From Bacteroidetes bacterium UBA4416 (GTDB lineage: Bacteria; Bacteroidota; Bacteroidia; B-17B0; Aurantibacillaceae), in NCBI GenBank assembly GCA_002390745.1, contig DGQK01000022.1, positions 131,484 to 195,483 of the forward strand: a stretch of 64,000 nucleotides of DNA. Direction: 5' to 3'. How positions within the stretch are numbered: the stretch's first letter is position 1; every line of letters starts with the position of its first letter. Made by a program: the position numbers and the translations under genes. This document shows, piece by piece, positions 16,342-25,800 of the stretch. The notes under the pieces are model-generated. The model ran no database searches, was not told the DNA's origin, and worked only from the letters and a program-made list of their open reading frames with translations.

Positions 16342-16680
16342 AATTTAAAAAATAGGATTGAGTTAAAAATAATAATAATTTGAAACAAAAGCTTTTTTTG
16401 TTTAAAAATATACCGGCAGGTCTAAAGGGGCAAATTACCAGACTGAACTCCGGGTGAATTAACCAACGGAGCGCTGCCTGCGTGTTTCGCCATAAGCCTT
16501 CCGGTCATATCCTGGTTCAACAAAAAAGGAGTTGCCTCCGAAAGTAGATGGAATTTTGAGAAGGACAGGTAAGAATGTTCATGTGTATGCGCTGGTTTAC
16601 CAACTGCGTGGGTTTGTTGAGCATCCGGTATGATATCGTTTAAAGAACAGGCTCACGAGCATTAAAGAAACATCATGGTG
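16342..16680. other. Gap between the Ter island and pheT
   Basis: This stretch has an AT-rich half (16342-16420) that should hold the island promoter, then a more balanced half. A plus-strand frame ending with a stop near 16650 gives an unassigned peptide (TGKNVHVYALVYQLRGFVEH). It has no plausible start and I cannot match it to a family; it could be the edge of an old gene or transposase. No RNA gene was seen. Confidence 0.35.
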
Positions 16681-16684
16681 CAAA

Positions 16685-16723
16685 CAAAAAAGAAAAGCCC
16701 CATCTCCGGAGCTTTTCTTTTTT
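16685..16723 (-). terminator. Intrinsic terminator after pheT
   Basis: Arms AGAAAAGC and GCTTTTCT surround a 12-base loop with a nested CTCCGGAG, and a T run follows on either strand. It lies about 30 bases past the pheT stop. Confidence 0.75.
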
Positions 16724-16753
16724 CTTCCGGTGCTCCCGGGTAGAGTAAGCAAT

Positions 16754-19174
16754 TTAGCGCAGTGTAGCACCCATTTTTTCCGTATAGTTTTTGATGAGTT
16801 TTTGCATCACCGCATCGATTTGTTTATCATTCAGCGTTGCTTCCTCATCCTGCAACGTAAAGCTCAATGCATAGGATTTTTTGCCGGCTTCCAGCTTATC
16901 GCCCATATAAATGTCGAACAGGTTTACGGCTTTCAAAAGCTTACGCTCTGTTGAAAAAGCCATTTCTTCCAGCTCCCTGTAGCTCGTTTTTTGATCGATC
17001 AGCAACGCAAGATCACGTCGTACAGCAGGGAATTTAGGGATCTCCGTAAACTCCAGTTTTGTTTTTCCAAGCAGCGACAGCACATGGTCCCAGTTGAAAT
17101 CCGCATAAAATACTTCGGCGTTCACATCCATTTTTTTGCAGATGGCCTTATTGACCAGGCCAAGGCTTACCAGCGGCTTGTTCTTATGCGCAAAAGACAA
17201 ACCGTAGCTGAATAATTCATCGCTCAGCTCTGCCGTTTTAAATTTAATGGAAAGTTTGTTCAATACCGCTTCCACGCAGGCTTTCAAAAAGGCGAAATCC
17301 ACTTTCTCATTTTTGCCGAAAGGATTTTCGGCATACTTACGACCTGTAACGAACATGGACAGGTGCTTCGTCTCGCTGTATTTAAAGTCAGCCTCTACGG
17401 TTTGATAGGTTTTGCCAAACTCAAATAACTTAAGGTCGCTCTGTTTGCGGTTGATGTTATAGGCCAGCGATTCCAGGCCGCCGTACAACATGCTGTAGCG
17501 CATCACATTCAGGTCGGAGCTTAGCGGGTTCAGTACTTTCACCAAGGCTGTGCCTTCAGGATAATACGATTCTTTGGTTAAGGAGAGTCCCATCATTTCA
17601 TGGAATCCGAAGCCCACCAGCAGGTTGGCGCTGTTATTCTCCGCCGCTGTGGCTTTTTCCCTGTCGGCAAAATGAGCGCTGAATTTGATCTGCGTGCTTT
17701 CCTCCACATTGTTGTAACCGTAAATGCGCATCACTTCCTCGATCACATCCGCCTCGCGGGTCACGTCGGTTTTGTAACGTGGCACAGATAACAGCATGCC
17801 GTCGTTGCCTTCCTGTTCGATCCCGATGCCTAAAGAAAGGATGATGTGTTTGATCACACTGCGGTCGATGTCTTTGCCGATCAGCTCCTGGCAATTGGTA
17901 TAAGAAAAAGCCACTTTGAAAGGCTCCAGCTTTTCGGGATAAAGGTCCACAAGGCCCATGCTCAATACACCGCCGGCCAGTTCAAAGATCAGGTTGGCGG
18001 CGCGCTTCAGGGCTGTTACCGTCATCTCCGGATCTGTTCCGCGCTCGAAGCGGAAACTGCTGTCGGTTTTGAGCCCATGCTGCTTGCCCGAACGCCTCAC
18101 ATAGCCCGGATCGAAATAAGCCGCTTCTAAAAAGATAGCCGTTGTTGTATCCGATACGCCGCTGTCCTCGCCTCCAAACACACCCGCCAGGCACATCGGC
18201 TCCGATTCGTTGCAGATCATAAGGTCGTTGGCAAAAAGCCTGCGCTCCACGCCATCCAGGGTTTTGAACGTCTGATGTTCCAGGCCGCTTTTCACGACGA
18301 TTTGATGGCCTTTGATTTTTTCGAGGTCGAAAGCATGCAACGGTTGCCCGAGGTCATGCAGCACGAAATTGGTAATATCCACGATGTTGTTGATCGGGCG
18401 GACTCCAATTGCCAACAGGTAATTTTTAAGCCAGTCGGGCGAAGGCCCCACGGTAATCCCCGAGATAACGAGGCCACTGTAGCGTTTACAGGCTTCTGCG
18501 TTTTCGATGCTTACACTCACCGTATTGATATTGCTGGCTTCCGGCAATTCATGAATGCCCTGAAGCTCCGCTTTGAAATCAGAGCTGTTGTTTTTAGTAT
18601 TGAGGATGGCCTGCAGGTCGCGCGCCACGCCATAATGAGAGGCGGCATCGGAGCGGTTAGGCGTAAGGCCAATTTCAAATACCGTATCTTTATCCAAATG
18701 AAAGAACTCAGCAGCAGGCATGCCGGGAGTCGCATCCTCAGGCAGTACCATAATACCGTCATGGCTTTTGCCAAGACCGATCTCATCTTCGGCACAGATC
18801 ATCCCTTCACTCACCGCTCCGCGGATCTTCGACTTCCTGATCTCAAAAGGTTCGCCGGTAGTCGGATATAATTTAGCACCAACGGTGGCCACCAGTACTT
18901 TCTGGCCCGCTGCCACGTTCGGCGCACCGCATACGATGCTCAGCAATTCCGGTTTTCCAATATTTACTTTTGTAAGGCTTAATTTATCGGCATCCGGGTG
19001 TTTTTCTTTCTCCACCACTTCACCGACCACAATGCCCTGAAGGCCGCCCTTAATGCTCTCGAAGCTTTCCATGCCTTCTACCTCCAGGCCCGAGCTTGTG
19101 AGGTATTCGGAGATTTGTTCGGGGGAGAGGTCTGTTTTGATCAGTGTGTTCAGCCAGTTGTAAGATATTTTCAT
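16754..19174 (-). CDS. pheT: Phenylalanine-tRNA ligase beta subunit
   Basis: An 806-residue protein of the usual bacterial length. It starts MKISYNWLNTLI, then has the tRNA-binding OB domain (about 40-150; VNIGKPELLSIVCGAPNV). The B3/B4 editing domain (about 210-390; RPINNIVDITNFVLHDLGQPLHAFD), the B5 domain, the catalytic-like core and the C-terminal FDX-ACB anticodon-binding domain (last 90 residues; FPAVRRDLALLID) follow. With PheS, which lies outside the window, it charges tRNA-Phe and edits Tyr. It stands alone, flanked by a terminator and a repeat-rich gap. Confidence 0.98.
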   Translation of the reverse strand: MKISYNWLNTLIKTDLSPEQISEYLTSSGLEVEGMESFESIKGGLQGIVVGEVVEKEKHPDADKLSLTKVNIGKPELLSIVCGAPNVAAGQKVLVATVGAKLYPTTGEPFEIRKSKIRGAVSEGMICAEDEIGLGKSHDGIMVLPEDATPGMPAAEFFHLDKDTVFEIGLTPNRSDAASHYGVARDLQAILNTKNNSSDFKAELQGIHELPEASNINTVSVSIENAEACKRYSGLVISGITVGPSPDWLKNYLLAIGVRPINNIVDITNFVLHDLGQPLHAFDLEKIKGHQIVVKSGLEHQTFKTLDGVERRLFANDLMICNESEPMCLAGVFGGEDSGVSDTTTAIFLEAAYFDPGYVRRSGKQHGLKTDSSFRFERGTDPEMTVTALKRAANLIFELAGGVLSMGLVDLYPEKLEPFKVAFSYTNCQELIGKDIDRSVIKHIILSLGIGIEQEGNDGMLLSVPRYKTDVTREADVIEEVMRIYGYNNVEESTQIKFSAHFADREKATAAENNSANLLVGFGFHEMMGLSLTKESYYPEGTALVKVLNPLSSDLNVMRYSMLYGGLESLAYNINRKQSDLKLFEFGKTYQTVEADFKYSETKHLSMFVTGRKYAENPFGKNEKVDFAFLKACVEAVLNKLSIKFKTAELSDELFSYGLSFAHKNKPLVSLGLVNKAICKKMDVNAEVFYADFNWDHVLSLLGKTKLEFTEIPKFPAVRRDLALLIDQKTSYRELEEMAFSTERKLLKAVNLFDIYMGDKLEAGKKSYALSFTLQDEEATLNDKQIDAVMQKLIKNYTEKMGATLR

Positions 19175-19422
19175 AATGATGTATTACCATGTAGGCACGT
19201 AGAAAATGCATTGAAGCAGCTTTCTCATGTATATGGATTTTTAGTTGATGGTCTTCTGTTGTCGTATAATTTTCAAGACTTTAAAAATACAAAAAATTAA
19301 TGTACTTAAATGCCCTGTGGAAAGCTAATCTGACTGATTTTTCTGTGCTTCATTTTTGATGTTACAGTCATTCAGGCAGCTTCGCGGACTATTTCCTTAT
19401 TTTTTTCTATATGACCATTCTG

Positions 19423-19664
19423 AAATGTTTGGCTCCTACGGAGCCAGATGTACAACGTTATCTCTTTTTAATAATGTGTTGCTCCTACCGAGCAATGATG
19501 ATTTGCATTTACGTATATATTCTCTGGCTTCGCAAGGCTTTGCTATGATTAGACTGATTGTCTGGCTCTTGGAGCAACTAACGATTAATGGCTTGCTCCG
19601 TAGGAGCAAAATGTTATTAAAAGATCCGGCAGGAACAACATTGGCTCCGTAGGAGCCAAACATT
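19423..19664. repeat. Composite palindromic repeat element, copy 2
   Basis: This lies in the gene-free stretch 19175-19817. The outer ends are inverted hairpins: AAATGTTTGGCTCC at the left and GGAGCCAAACATT at the right, each part of a longer palindrome (TTGGCTCCGTAGGAGCCAA). Inside are TTGCTCC palindromes (one degenerate, CTACCGAG) and TTGCTCCGTAGGAGCAA. The order matches copy 1 at 9990-10150, with about 80 extra internal bases. Stop-free frames on both strands here (both beginning MFGSYGA) follow from the inverted ends and are not genes. Confidence 0.75.
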
Positions 19665-19817
19665 CTGCCTCTTTTTTGTTTTTCACGAATGATGTTTAAT
19701 GATTAAAGGGAGATCTTTTACGGTGGAAAGAAACGCAAAAATGTTTCAAATGTAAACCGCAGGTTTTTTATGAAATGCAAATTTCCGGATTCCATGATCG
19801 GATAGCCCATTTCAGGT

Positions 19818-20807
19818 ATGACACATTACGATTTACTTTCTTACATTTGCACCGTGGCACAAAGCGGAACCGATATTTTTACAGCGAAACAATGTTTGGA
19901 AGAGGGGCAATTGGTGGCTATTCCCACCGAAACCGTATACGGCCTGGCAGCCAACGCCTTTGATGCGGCCAGCGTAGCAAAAATTTTCGAAGCCAAAAAC
20001 CGGCCCGAATTCGATCCGCTCATCGTACACACCCACAGCCTCGAAGCAGTGTACGATTTCGTAACCGATATTCATCCGCAATTGCTAAAGCTGGCAGAAA
20101 GCTACTGGCCCGGGCCATTAACCCTGCTTCTCCCAAGGCAGGACATCATACCGGATCTAACAACTTCCGGCCTGGGCAGGGTAGGTGTCAGGATCCCGGC
20201 GCACCTGCTGAGCCTGTCACTATTACGGGAACTGGATTTTCCACTGGCGGCGCCAAGCGCTAATCCATTTGGCTACATCAGCCCCACCACCGCAGCTCAT
20301 GTTCAAAAACAGCTCGGCGACCGCATCAGTTACATCCTCGATGGAGGCCCCTGCGAAGTAGGCCTGGAATCAACCATTGTGGGCGAGGAGGACAATAAGA
20401 TCATTATTTACCGCCTTGGTGGCTTATCGGTTGATGCCATCGAAAGCGTGGTTGGAAATGTGTCGATCCAATTGAATCAATCCAGTAACCCCAAAGCGCC
20501 CGGGCAGCTGAAAAGCCATTATGCACCGCGAAAACCATTGTTTGTGGGCAATGCGGTAGAACTGCAAAAAAAGCATGCCGGGCAAAAAGCCGCTTTCCTC
20601 ATTTTTGGAGCGCAGGCTCCGGAGCTTAATGGCTTTCTGGTGAAAAACCTGTCGCCTGCACAGGATTATAAAGAAGCGGCCGCCAACTTATTCGCATACC
20701 TGCGGGAGCTCGACGAATCAGATGCAGACGTGATCCTTTGTGATCTCTTACCCGGCATGAGCCTGGGCCTTGCCATCAACGACCGCTTGCGGAGAGCGGC
20801 AGGGTAA
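19818..20807 (+). CDS. tsaC: L-threonylcarbamoyladenylate synthase (Sua5/YrdC/TsaC)
   Basis: A two-domain Sua5-type enzyme that makes threonylcarbamoyl-AMP for the t6A modification of tRNA. The YrdC domain contains GQLVAIPTETVYGLAANA, AKNRPEFDPLIVH, SYWPGPLTLLLP and PLAAPSANPFGYISPT. The smaller C-terminal Sua5 domain begins near PGQLKSHYAPRKPL. A TACATTTG box sits at 19842-19849, inside the first codons of the ATG-19818 form. The GTG at 19854 (VAQSGTDIFTAK) may therefore be the true start, and it suits family alignments better. No other gene is in its transcript up to cmk, 119 bases downstream. Confidence 0.95.
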   Translation: MTHYDLLSYICTVAQSGTDIFTAKQCLEEGQLVAIPTETVYGLAANAFDAASVAKIFEAKNRPEFDPLIVHTHSLEAVYDFVTDIHPQLLKLAESYWPGPLTLLLPRQDIIPDLTTSGLGRVGVRIPAHLLSLSLLRELDFPLAAPSANPFGYISPTTAAHVQKQLGDRISYILDGGPCEVGLESTIVGEEDNKIIIYRLGGLSVDAIESVVGNVSIQLNQSSNPKAPGQLKSHYAPRKPLFVGNAVELQKKHAGQKAAFLIFGAQAPELNGFLVKNLSPAQDYKEAAANLFAYLRELDESDADVILCDLLPGMSLGLAINDRLRRAAG

Positions 20808-20827
20808 TATCCGTATCAACTGTAGAT

Positions 20828-20844
20828 GGGCTCCCGAAGTCAAC
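20828..20844. repeat. Fragment of the paired-hairpin repeat
   Basis: GGGCTCCCGAAGTCAAC is the reverse complement of the first module of the repeat found at 4975-5068 and 62162-62216. Only about 17 bases are recognisable, between tsaC and cmk. Confidence 0.5.
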
Positions 20845-20914
20845 GGGTTGATAAAGACCTTAACGGCATTGTACATTATAACATTTTTTTGTTTCACGGC
20901 CCGTAAAAAAATCC

Positions 20915-20922
20915 TACTTTTG
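20915..20922 (+). promoter_or_regulatory. -7 promoter box of cmk (TACTTTTG)
   Basis: TACTTTTG matches the Bacteroidota TAnnTTTG box, with TTTC at 20892-20895 at a 19-base spacing as a possible -33 element. The box ends only 4 bases before the cmk ATG, so the transcript should have almost no leader. Confidence 0.6.
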
Positions 20923-20926
20923 CCCG

Positions 20927-21649
20927 ATGTCCAAAATTACCATTGCTATAGACGGTTATTCTTCCTGCGGGAAAAGCACATTGGCAAAGGCATTGGCGCA
21001 AAAGCTCAGCTATAATTATATCGACACCGGCGCTATGTACAGGGCAGTCACTATTTACTGCCTGCGTAACGGGATCATTGCCGATGGAAAAGTGGACCAG
21101 GAAAAGCTCCTGGCTTCGTTGAACGAAGTGGAAGTGTCGTTTGCCTATAACACCCAGACCAAAACATCGGAAGTACTGCTCAATGGAGAGCATGTGGAAA
21201 AAATCATCCGCACGATGGAAGTCGCCAACCATGTGAGTTCTATCAGCTCCATTAAGGAAGTACGCCAGAAAATGGTGAGCCTTCAACGCAAGATGGGTAA
21301 GGACAAAGGTGTGATCATGGATGGCCGTGATATCGGCACCCACGTGTTTCCGGACGCTGAGCTGAAATTGTTTATGACAGCTGATAATGCCGTGCGTGCG
21401 CAGCGCCGCCTCGATGAGCTAAGCAGTAAGGGCGAGTACCATACATTTGAAGATGTAAAGCGCAGCCTCGAAAAGAGGGATCACGACGATACCACACGCA
21501 AGGAAAGCCCGCTTGTGCAGGCAGAAGACGCCATCGTGCTCGATAATACAGATCTCAGCAAGGAAGAGCAGCTTGATTTTGTGATTAAGCTCATCAACGA
21601 TCTCTTACTCACAAAAGATGAGTTCGGGCAGGTTTCCTCCAAACGATAG
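20927..21649 (+). CDS. cmk: Cytidylate kinase
   Basis: A 240-residue (d)CMP kinase that transfers phosphate from ATP to CMP or dCMP. The P-loop is GYSSCGKSTLAK at residues 9-20, followed by YNYIDTGAMYRAVTIY. The CMP-binding insert is at about residues 60-120, with MDGRDIGTHVFPDAELK and the lid RRLDEL and RDHDDTTRKESPL. The length and motif order are normal. It is a single gene with a promoter box directly at its start. The first of the two cysteines in the P-loop region (SSCG) is typical of Bacteroidota homologues I recall. Confidence 0.97.
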   Translation: MSKITIAIDGYSSCGKSTLAKALAQKLSYNYIDTGAMYRAVTIYCLRNGIIADGKVDQEKLLASLNEVEVSFAYNTQTKTSEVLLNGEHVEKIIRTMEVANHVSSISSIKEVRQKMVSLQRKMGKDKGVIMDGRDIGTHVFPDAELKLFMTADNAVRAQRRLDELSSKGEYHTFEDVKRSLEKRDHDDTTRKESPLVQAEDAIVLDNTDLSKEEQLDFVIKLINDLLLTKDEFGQVSSKR

Positions 21650-21734
21650 ACATCAGGTAACTTCTGAAATTTCAGGTATTATGCAAGATGTTGATTGAGG
21701 CTTCCTGAATCAGCGTTAAGACCTGCTTTAATTT

Positions 21735-22700
21735 CTAAAGTCCCACCATTTTCTGTTGCTCAAAGTCCCATACTTTCAGGCGAAAGCAGGCCATCACATC
21801 TTTAGGCCTCAGCGATGTTTTTTTAGGCGTTTGCAATTCAGGAATCGCAGCCATCACTTCCGGTAGCCGGTAGAAAGGGATCCTGGAATTCATGTGGTGA
21901 ATGTGGTGGTAGCCGATGTTGGCCGTGGCCCAGCGTAAAGGGGCGCTTAGCTCCATGTAGCTGGAAGATTCGAGGGCCGCACCTTCATAAGTCCACTCCT
22001 CGTTACCCGCAAACGTTGCCGTTGGAAAATTATGCTGGGCATAGAACAGGTAACTACCCAAACCACCTGATATAAAATGCGGGATGGCGCACATAAAGAT
22101 CCAGGTTTGCCAGCCCAGGAAATAAAACACACAGAACTGGTAGGCAAAGTGCAGGATAAGGCCAATCAGGGAATCCACATTTTTAGACAAGCGGTTGATA
22201 ATGGATTTAATGCACATGCCATACATGAAGGTGAAAAAGTAGCCGAAGATGATCGTGAGCGGATGCCTGATGAAGAGGTAATGAAGCTGCTCCCCGCGGC
22301 TGATGCGCTCGAATTTCTGCTTGGTATAGATCGGGTAAGAACCTATGCTGGCGCTGAACAGCTTGGAGTTATTTTTGTGATGGTAGTCGTGGCTGGCGCT
22401 CCAGATACCGGTGGGAGCAAGCACATAAAAACCGAAAATCATGAACAGAATATCTGCCAGCTTTGATTTGTCGAGAATGGCCTTGTGCTGGTGATCGTGG
22501 TAGATCACGAAGATGCGGACGATCACAAAGCCGGCGCAGATACTGCAGAGCAGTTTCAACGACCAATGGATGTTGTATACAGTGCCCGCCAGCAATGCTA
22601 TCAGGATCAGGAAACTGGAAATGGTTAATATCCAGCTTTTAGTACGGTCTTCTTTGGCAAATGGCTTGGTAGCCAGTATAAGTTGTTTTCCGGTGAGCAT
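21735..22700 (-). CDS. Fatty acid desaturase family protein
   Basis: A 321-residue membrane protein with the three histidine boxes of di-iron desaturases and hydroxylases: HDHQH near residue 69, HDYHH near residue 105 and HHIHH near residue 262. The four to six membrane segments between them fit the family. It probably introduces a double bond in membrane fatty acids or acts on a related lipid; the regiochemistry cannot be read from the sequence. A TATCTTTA element directly upstream of the ATG on the minus strand may be its -7 box. It converges with cmk. Confidence 0.9.
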   Translation of the reverse strand: MLTGKQLILATKPFAKEDRTKSWILTISSFLILIALLAGTVYNIHWSLKLLCSICAGFVIVRIFVIYHDHQHKAILDKSKLADILFMIFGFYVLAPTGIWSASHDYHHKNNSKLFSASIGSYPIYTKQKFERISRGEQLHYLFIRHPLTIIFGYFFTFMYGMCIKSIINRLSKNVDSLIGLILHFAYQFCVFYFLGWQTWIFMCAIPHFISGGLGSYLFYAQHNFPTATFAGNEEWTYEGAALESSSYMELSAPLRWATANIGYHHIHHMNSRIPFYRLPEVMAAIPELQTPKKTSLRPKDVMACFRLKVWDFEQQKMVGL

Positions 22701-22810
22701 TCAGGCATAAAGATATCATGTTAACCATACATTAACAAAAAAGTTTTCATAATCCGGGTTCCTCAGGAATTGTTAATAACAAAGGCGCCGGGGCCCGATA
22801 TACCTGTCGG

Positions 22811-25800
22811 CTACCGGATCACATTGACGTTGCCGGTATATTTCCGGAGGCGCTTATCAGGACCTCCTTTGAACCTGGCTGTTACCATGTACACATACAC
22901 GTCCATTTTCACATCGGCTCCTTTAAAAGTACCGTTCCATCCAACCAGAGGGTCGTTGCTCATGAAGAGCTGCTGGCCCCAACGGTCGAAAATTCTCAAC
23001 TCAAACTCCGTAGGATCATAGTCATTGATCACGACCAGGAACATATCGTTTAATCCATCGCCGTTAGGCGTGAAGCTGTTCGGAATAAAGAGAGAAGGCA
23101 CTTCCTTCACATGAATAGTAAGGCTGGCTGTATCCGGGCATTGATACTGGTTATCGGCAATCAGGGTCACAACAAACAGGCCTGTGTCCTGGTAAAGGTG
23201 CGTTGGATTCTGGTTGAAATCCACCTGGCTGTCACCAAAGCTCCAATTCCAGTTATCCGTGTGAGCCGATTGATCGGTAAACTGTACAATGGTAGTAAGG
23301 TCGATCTCTGACGGATCTACCCTGAAATTGGCTACTGCATTCGGGTGCACCGTAATGCCTCCCGGCAGTGTTCCGGAATTTACACAGCCCGCCTGGGATG
23401 TTACCGTCAGCTGGGTAGGGTATACGCCTTGCGTGCCATAACAAACTTTGGTGTTCTGCAGGCTGGAGCCTGTTCCGTTATTAAAGTTCCAGTACCAGGA
23501 AACTATAAGATCTGACTGGTAAGCCACGCTAAGGTCTTTAAAGTCGATGCAACTGTATTCGCAAATCTCCGTTTTATCCGCCGAAAAATTCACGGTAGGC
23601 AGCTCATAATCATTCACGATAACGGTGTCGCGCGCGACAGGACAAGTGCCGTTGCTTACCGTCCATACAAACATGTAGACATTGCCACCGGCCAGGCCAT
23701 TGACGTCTGTGTTGTATTGAGTCGCCGTTGTAAAGCTTCCGCCACCAGTTGCGGTCCAAAGGCCTGTAGAGGTGCCCGCCGGATTATTTGCTGCCAGCGA
23801 TGCAGAGCTTTGCGCACACACCGTATGGTCAGTGCCCGCATTGGAAACAGGGGCGTCATATACCTTCACAAGCACCGTATCGTTTACCGAAATACAATTG
23901 CCATTGCTCATGGTCCAGAGGAATTTGTAAGTGCCTTCTGCTAAGCCAGTGACAGATGATGTAGCGCTGATGGTATTGGTGAAAGCTGCTGTATTCGGTC
24001 CGCTTACCTGGGTCCAGGCGCCGGTGGCAGTACCTGTCGGCGTATTGGCTGCTAAAGTAGCGGAGTAGGTGGCGCAGAGGCTTTGATCCGGCCCGGCGTT
24101 GGCAATTGGCGTATTATACACCTTTACAAGCACCGTATCGTTTACCGAAGTACAATTGCCATTGCTCATGGTCCAGAGGAATTTATAAGTGCCTTCCGCT
24201 AAAGCGCTTACGCCGGATGTGGCACTGGTGGTATTGGTGAAAGCGGCTGTATTGGGTCCGCTCACCTGTGTCCAGGCGCCTGAGGCAGTGCCTGTCGGCG
24301 AGTTGGCTGCTAAAGTAGTGGAGTAGGTGGCGCAGAGGCTTTGATCCGGCCCGGCGTTGGCCACCGGAGTGTTATATACTTTCACAATTACGGTGTCTTT
24401 CGCCGGTGTACAGGTGCCATTGCTCATGGTCCAGAGGAATTTGTATGTTCCTTCCGCTAAAGCCAGCTCACAGCCGGATGTAGCGCTGGTGGTGTTTGTG
24501 AAGACTCCTGTATTTGGTCCGCTCACCTGTGTCCAGGCGCCTGTGGCAGTGCCTGTCGGCGTATTGGCTGCTAAAGTAGCGGAGTAGGTAGCGCAGAGGC
24601 TTTGGTCCGGCCCGGCATTGGCCACAGGTGTGTTATATACTTTCACAATTACGGTATCATTCACCGGCGTACAGTTGCCATTGCTCATGGTCCAGAGGAA
24701 TTTGTAAGTTCCTTCCGCTAAGCCAGTGACAGATGATGTAGCGCTGGTGGTGTTGGTGAAAGCGGCTGTATTTGGTCCGCTCACCTGTGTCCAGGCGCCG
24801 GTTGCAGTGCCTGTCGGCGTATTGGCTGCTAAAGTAGCGGAGTAAGTAGCGCAGAGGCTTTGGTCCGGCCCGGCGTTGGCTACCGGTGTGTTGTATACTT
24901 TCACAATTACGGTGTCTTTCGCCGGTGTGCAGCTGCCATTGCTCATGGTCCAAAGGAATCTGTAAGAACCTTCCGCTAAGCCAGTAACAGATGATGTGGC
25001 GCTGGTGGTGTTTGTGAAGACTCCTGTATTCGGTCCGCTCACCTGGGTCCAGGCGCCTGAGGCAGTACCTGTCGGCGTATTGGCTGCTAATGCAACGGAG
25101 TAAGTGGCGCAGAGGCTTTGATCCGGCCCTGCATTGGCCACAGGTGTGTTATATACTTTCACAATTACGGTATCATTCACCGGCGTACAGTTGCCATTGC
25201 TCATGGTCCAGAGGAATTTGTAAGTTCCTTCCGCTAAGCCAGTGACAGATGATGTAGCGCTGGTGGTGTTTGTGAAGACTCCTGTATTCGGTCCGTTCAC
25301 CTGTGTCCAGACGCCTGTAGATGTTCCGGTTGGCGTATTGGCGGCTAAAGTAGCGGAGTAAGTCGCACATAAACTTTGGTCCGGCCCGGCATTGGCCACC
25401 GGTGTATTATACACCTTCACGATCACCGTGTCATTCACCGGCGTACAGTTGCCGTTACTCATGGTCCAGAGGAATTTGAAAGTGCCTTCCGCCAGTCCCG
25501 TAACAGAAGATGTAGCGCTGGTGGTATTGGTGAAAGCGGCTGTATTTGGTCCGCTCACCTGTGTCCAGGCGCCTGTGGCCGTTCCTGTCGGTGTATTGGC
25601 CGCTAAAGTAGCGGAGTAGGTAGCGCAGAGGCTTTGGTCCGGCCCGGCGTTGGCAATAGGCGTATTGTAGACCTTCACAAGCACCGTATCGTTTACCGAA
25701 GTACAATTGCCATTGCTCATGGTCCAGAGGAATTTGTAAGTTCCTTCCGCTAAGCCTGTAACAGAGGATGTGGCGCTGGTGGTATTGGTGAAAGCGGCTG

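Noticed and set aside
16440..16660. Possible gene or transposase remnant upstream of the Ter island
   Set aside because: The short frame has no start and matches nothing I can name; reported only as a gap description.
19356..19663. Open frames on both strands in the pheT-tsaC gap
   Set aside because: They run through the composite palindromic repeat; similar N-termini on the two strands follow from the inverted ends.
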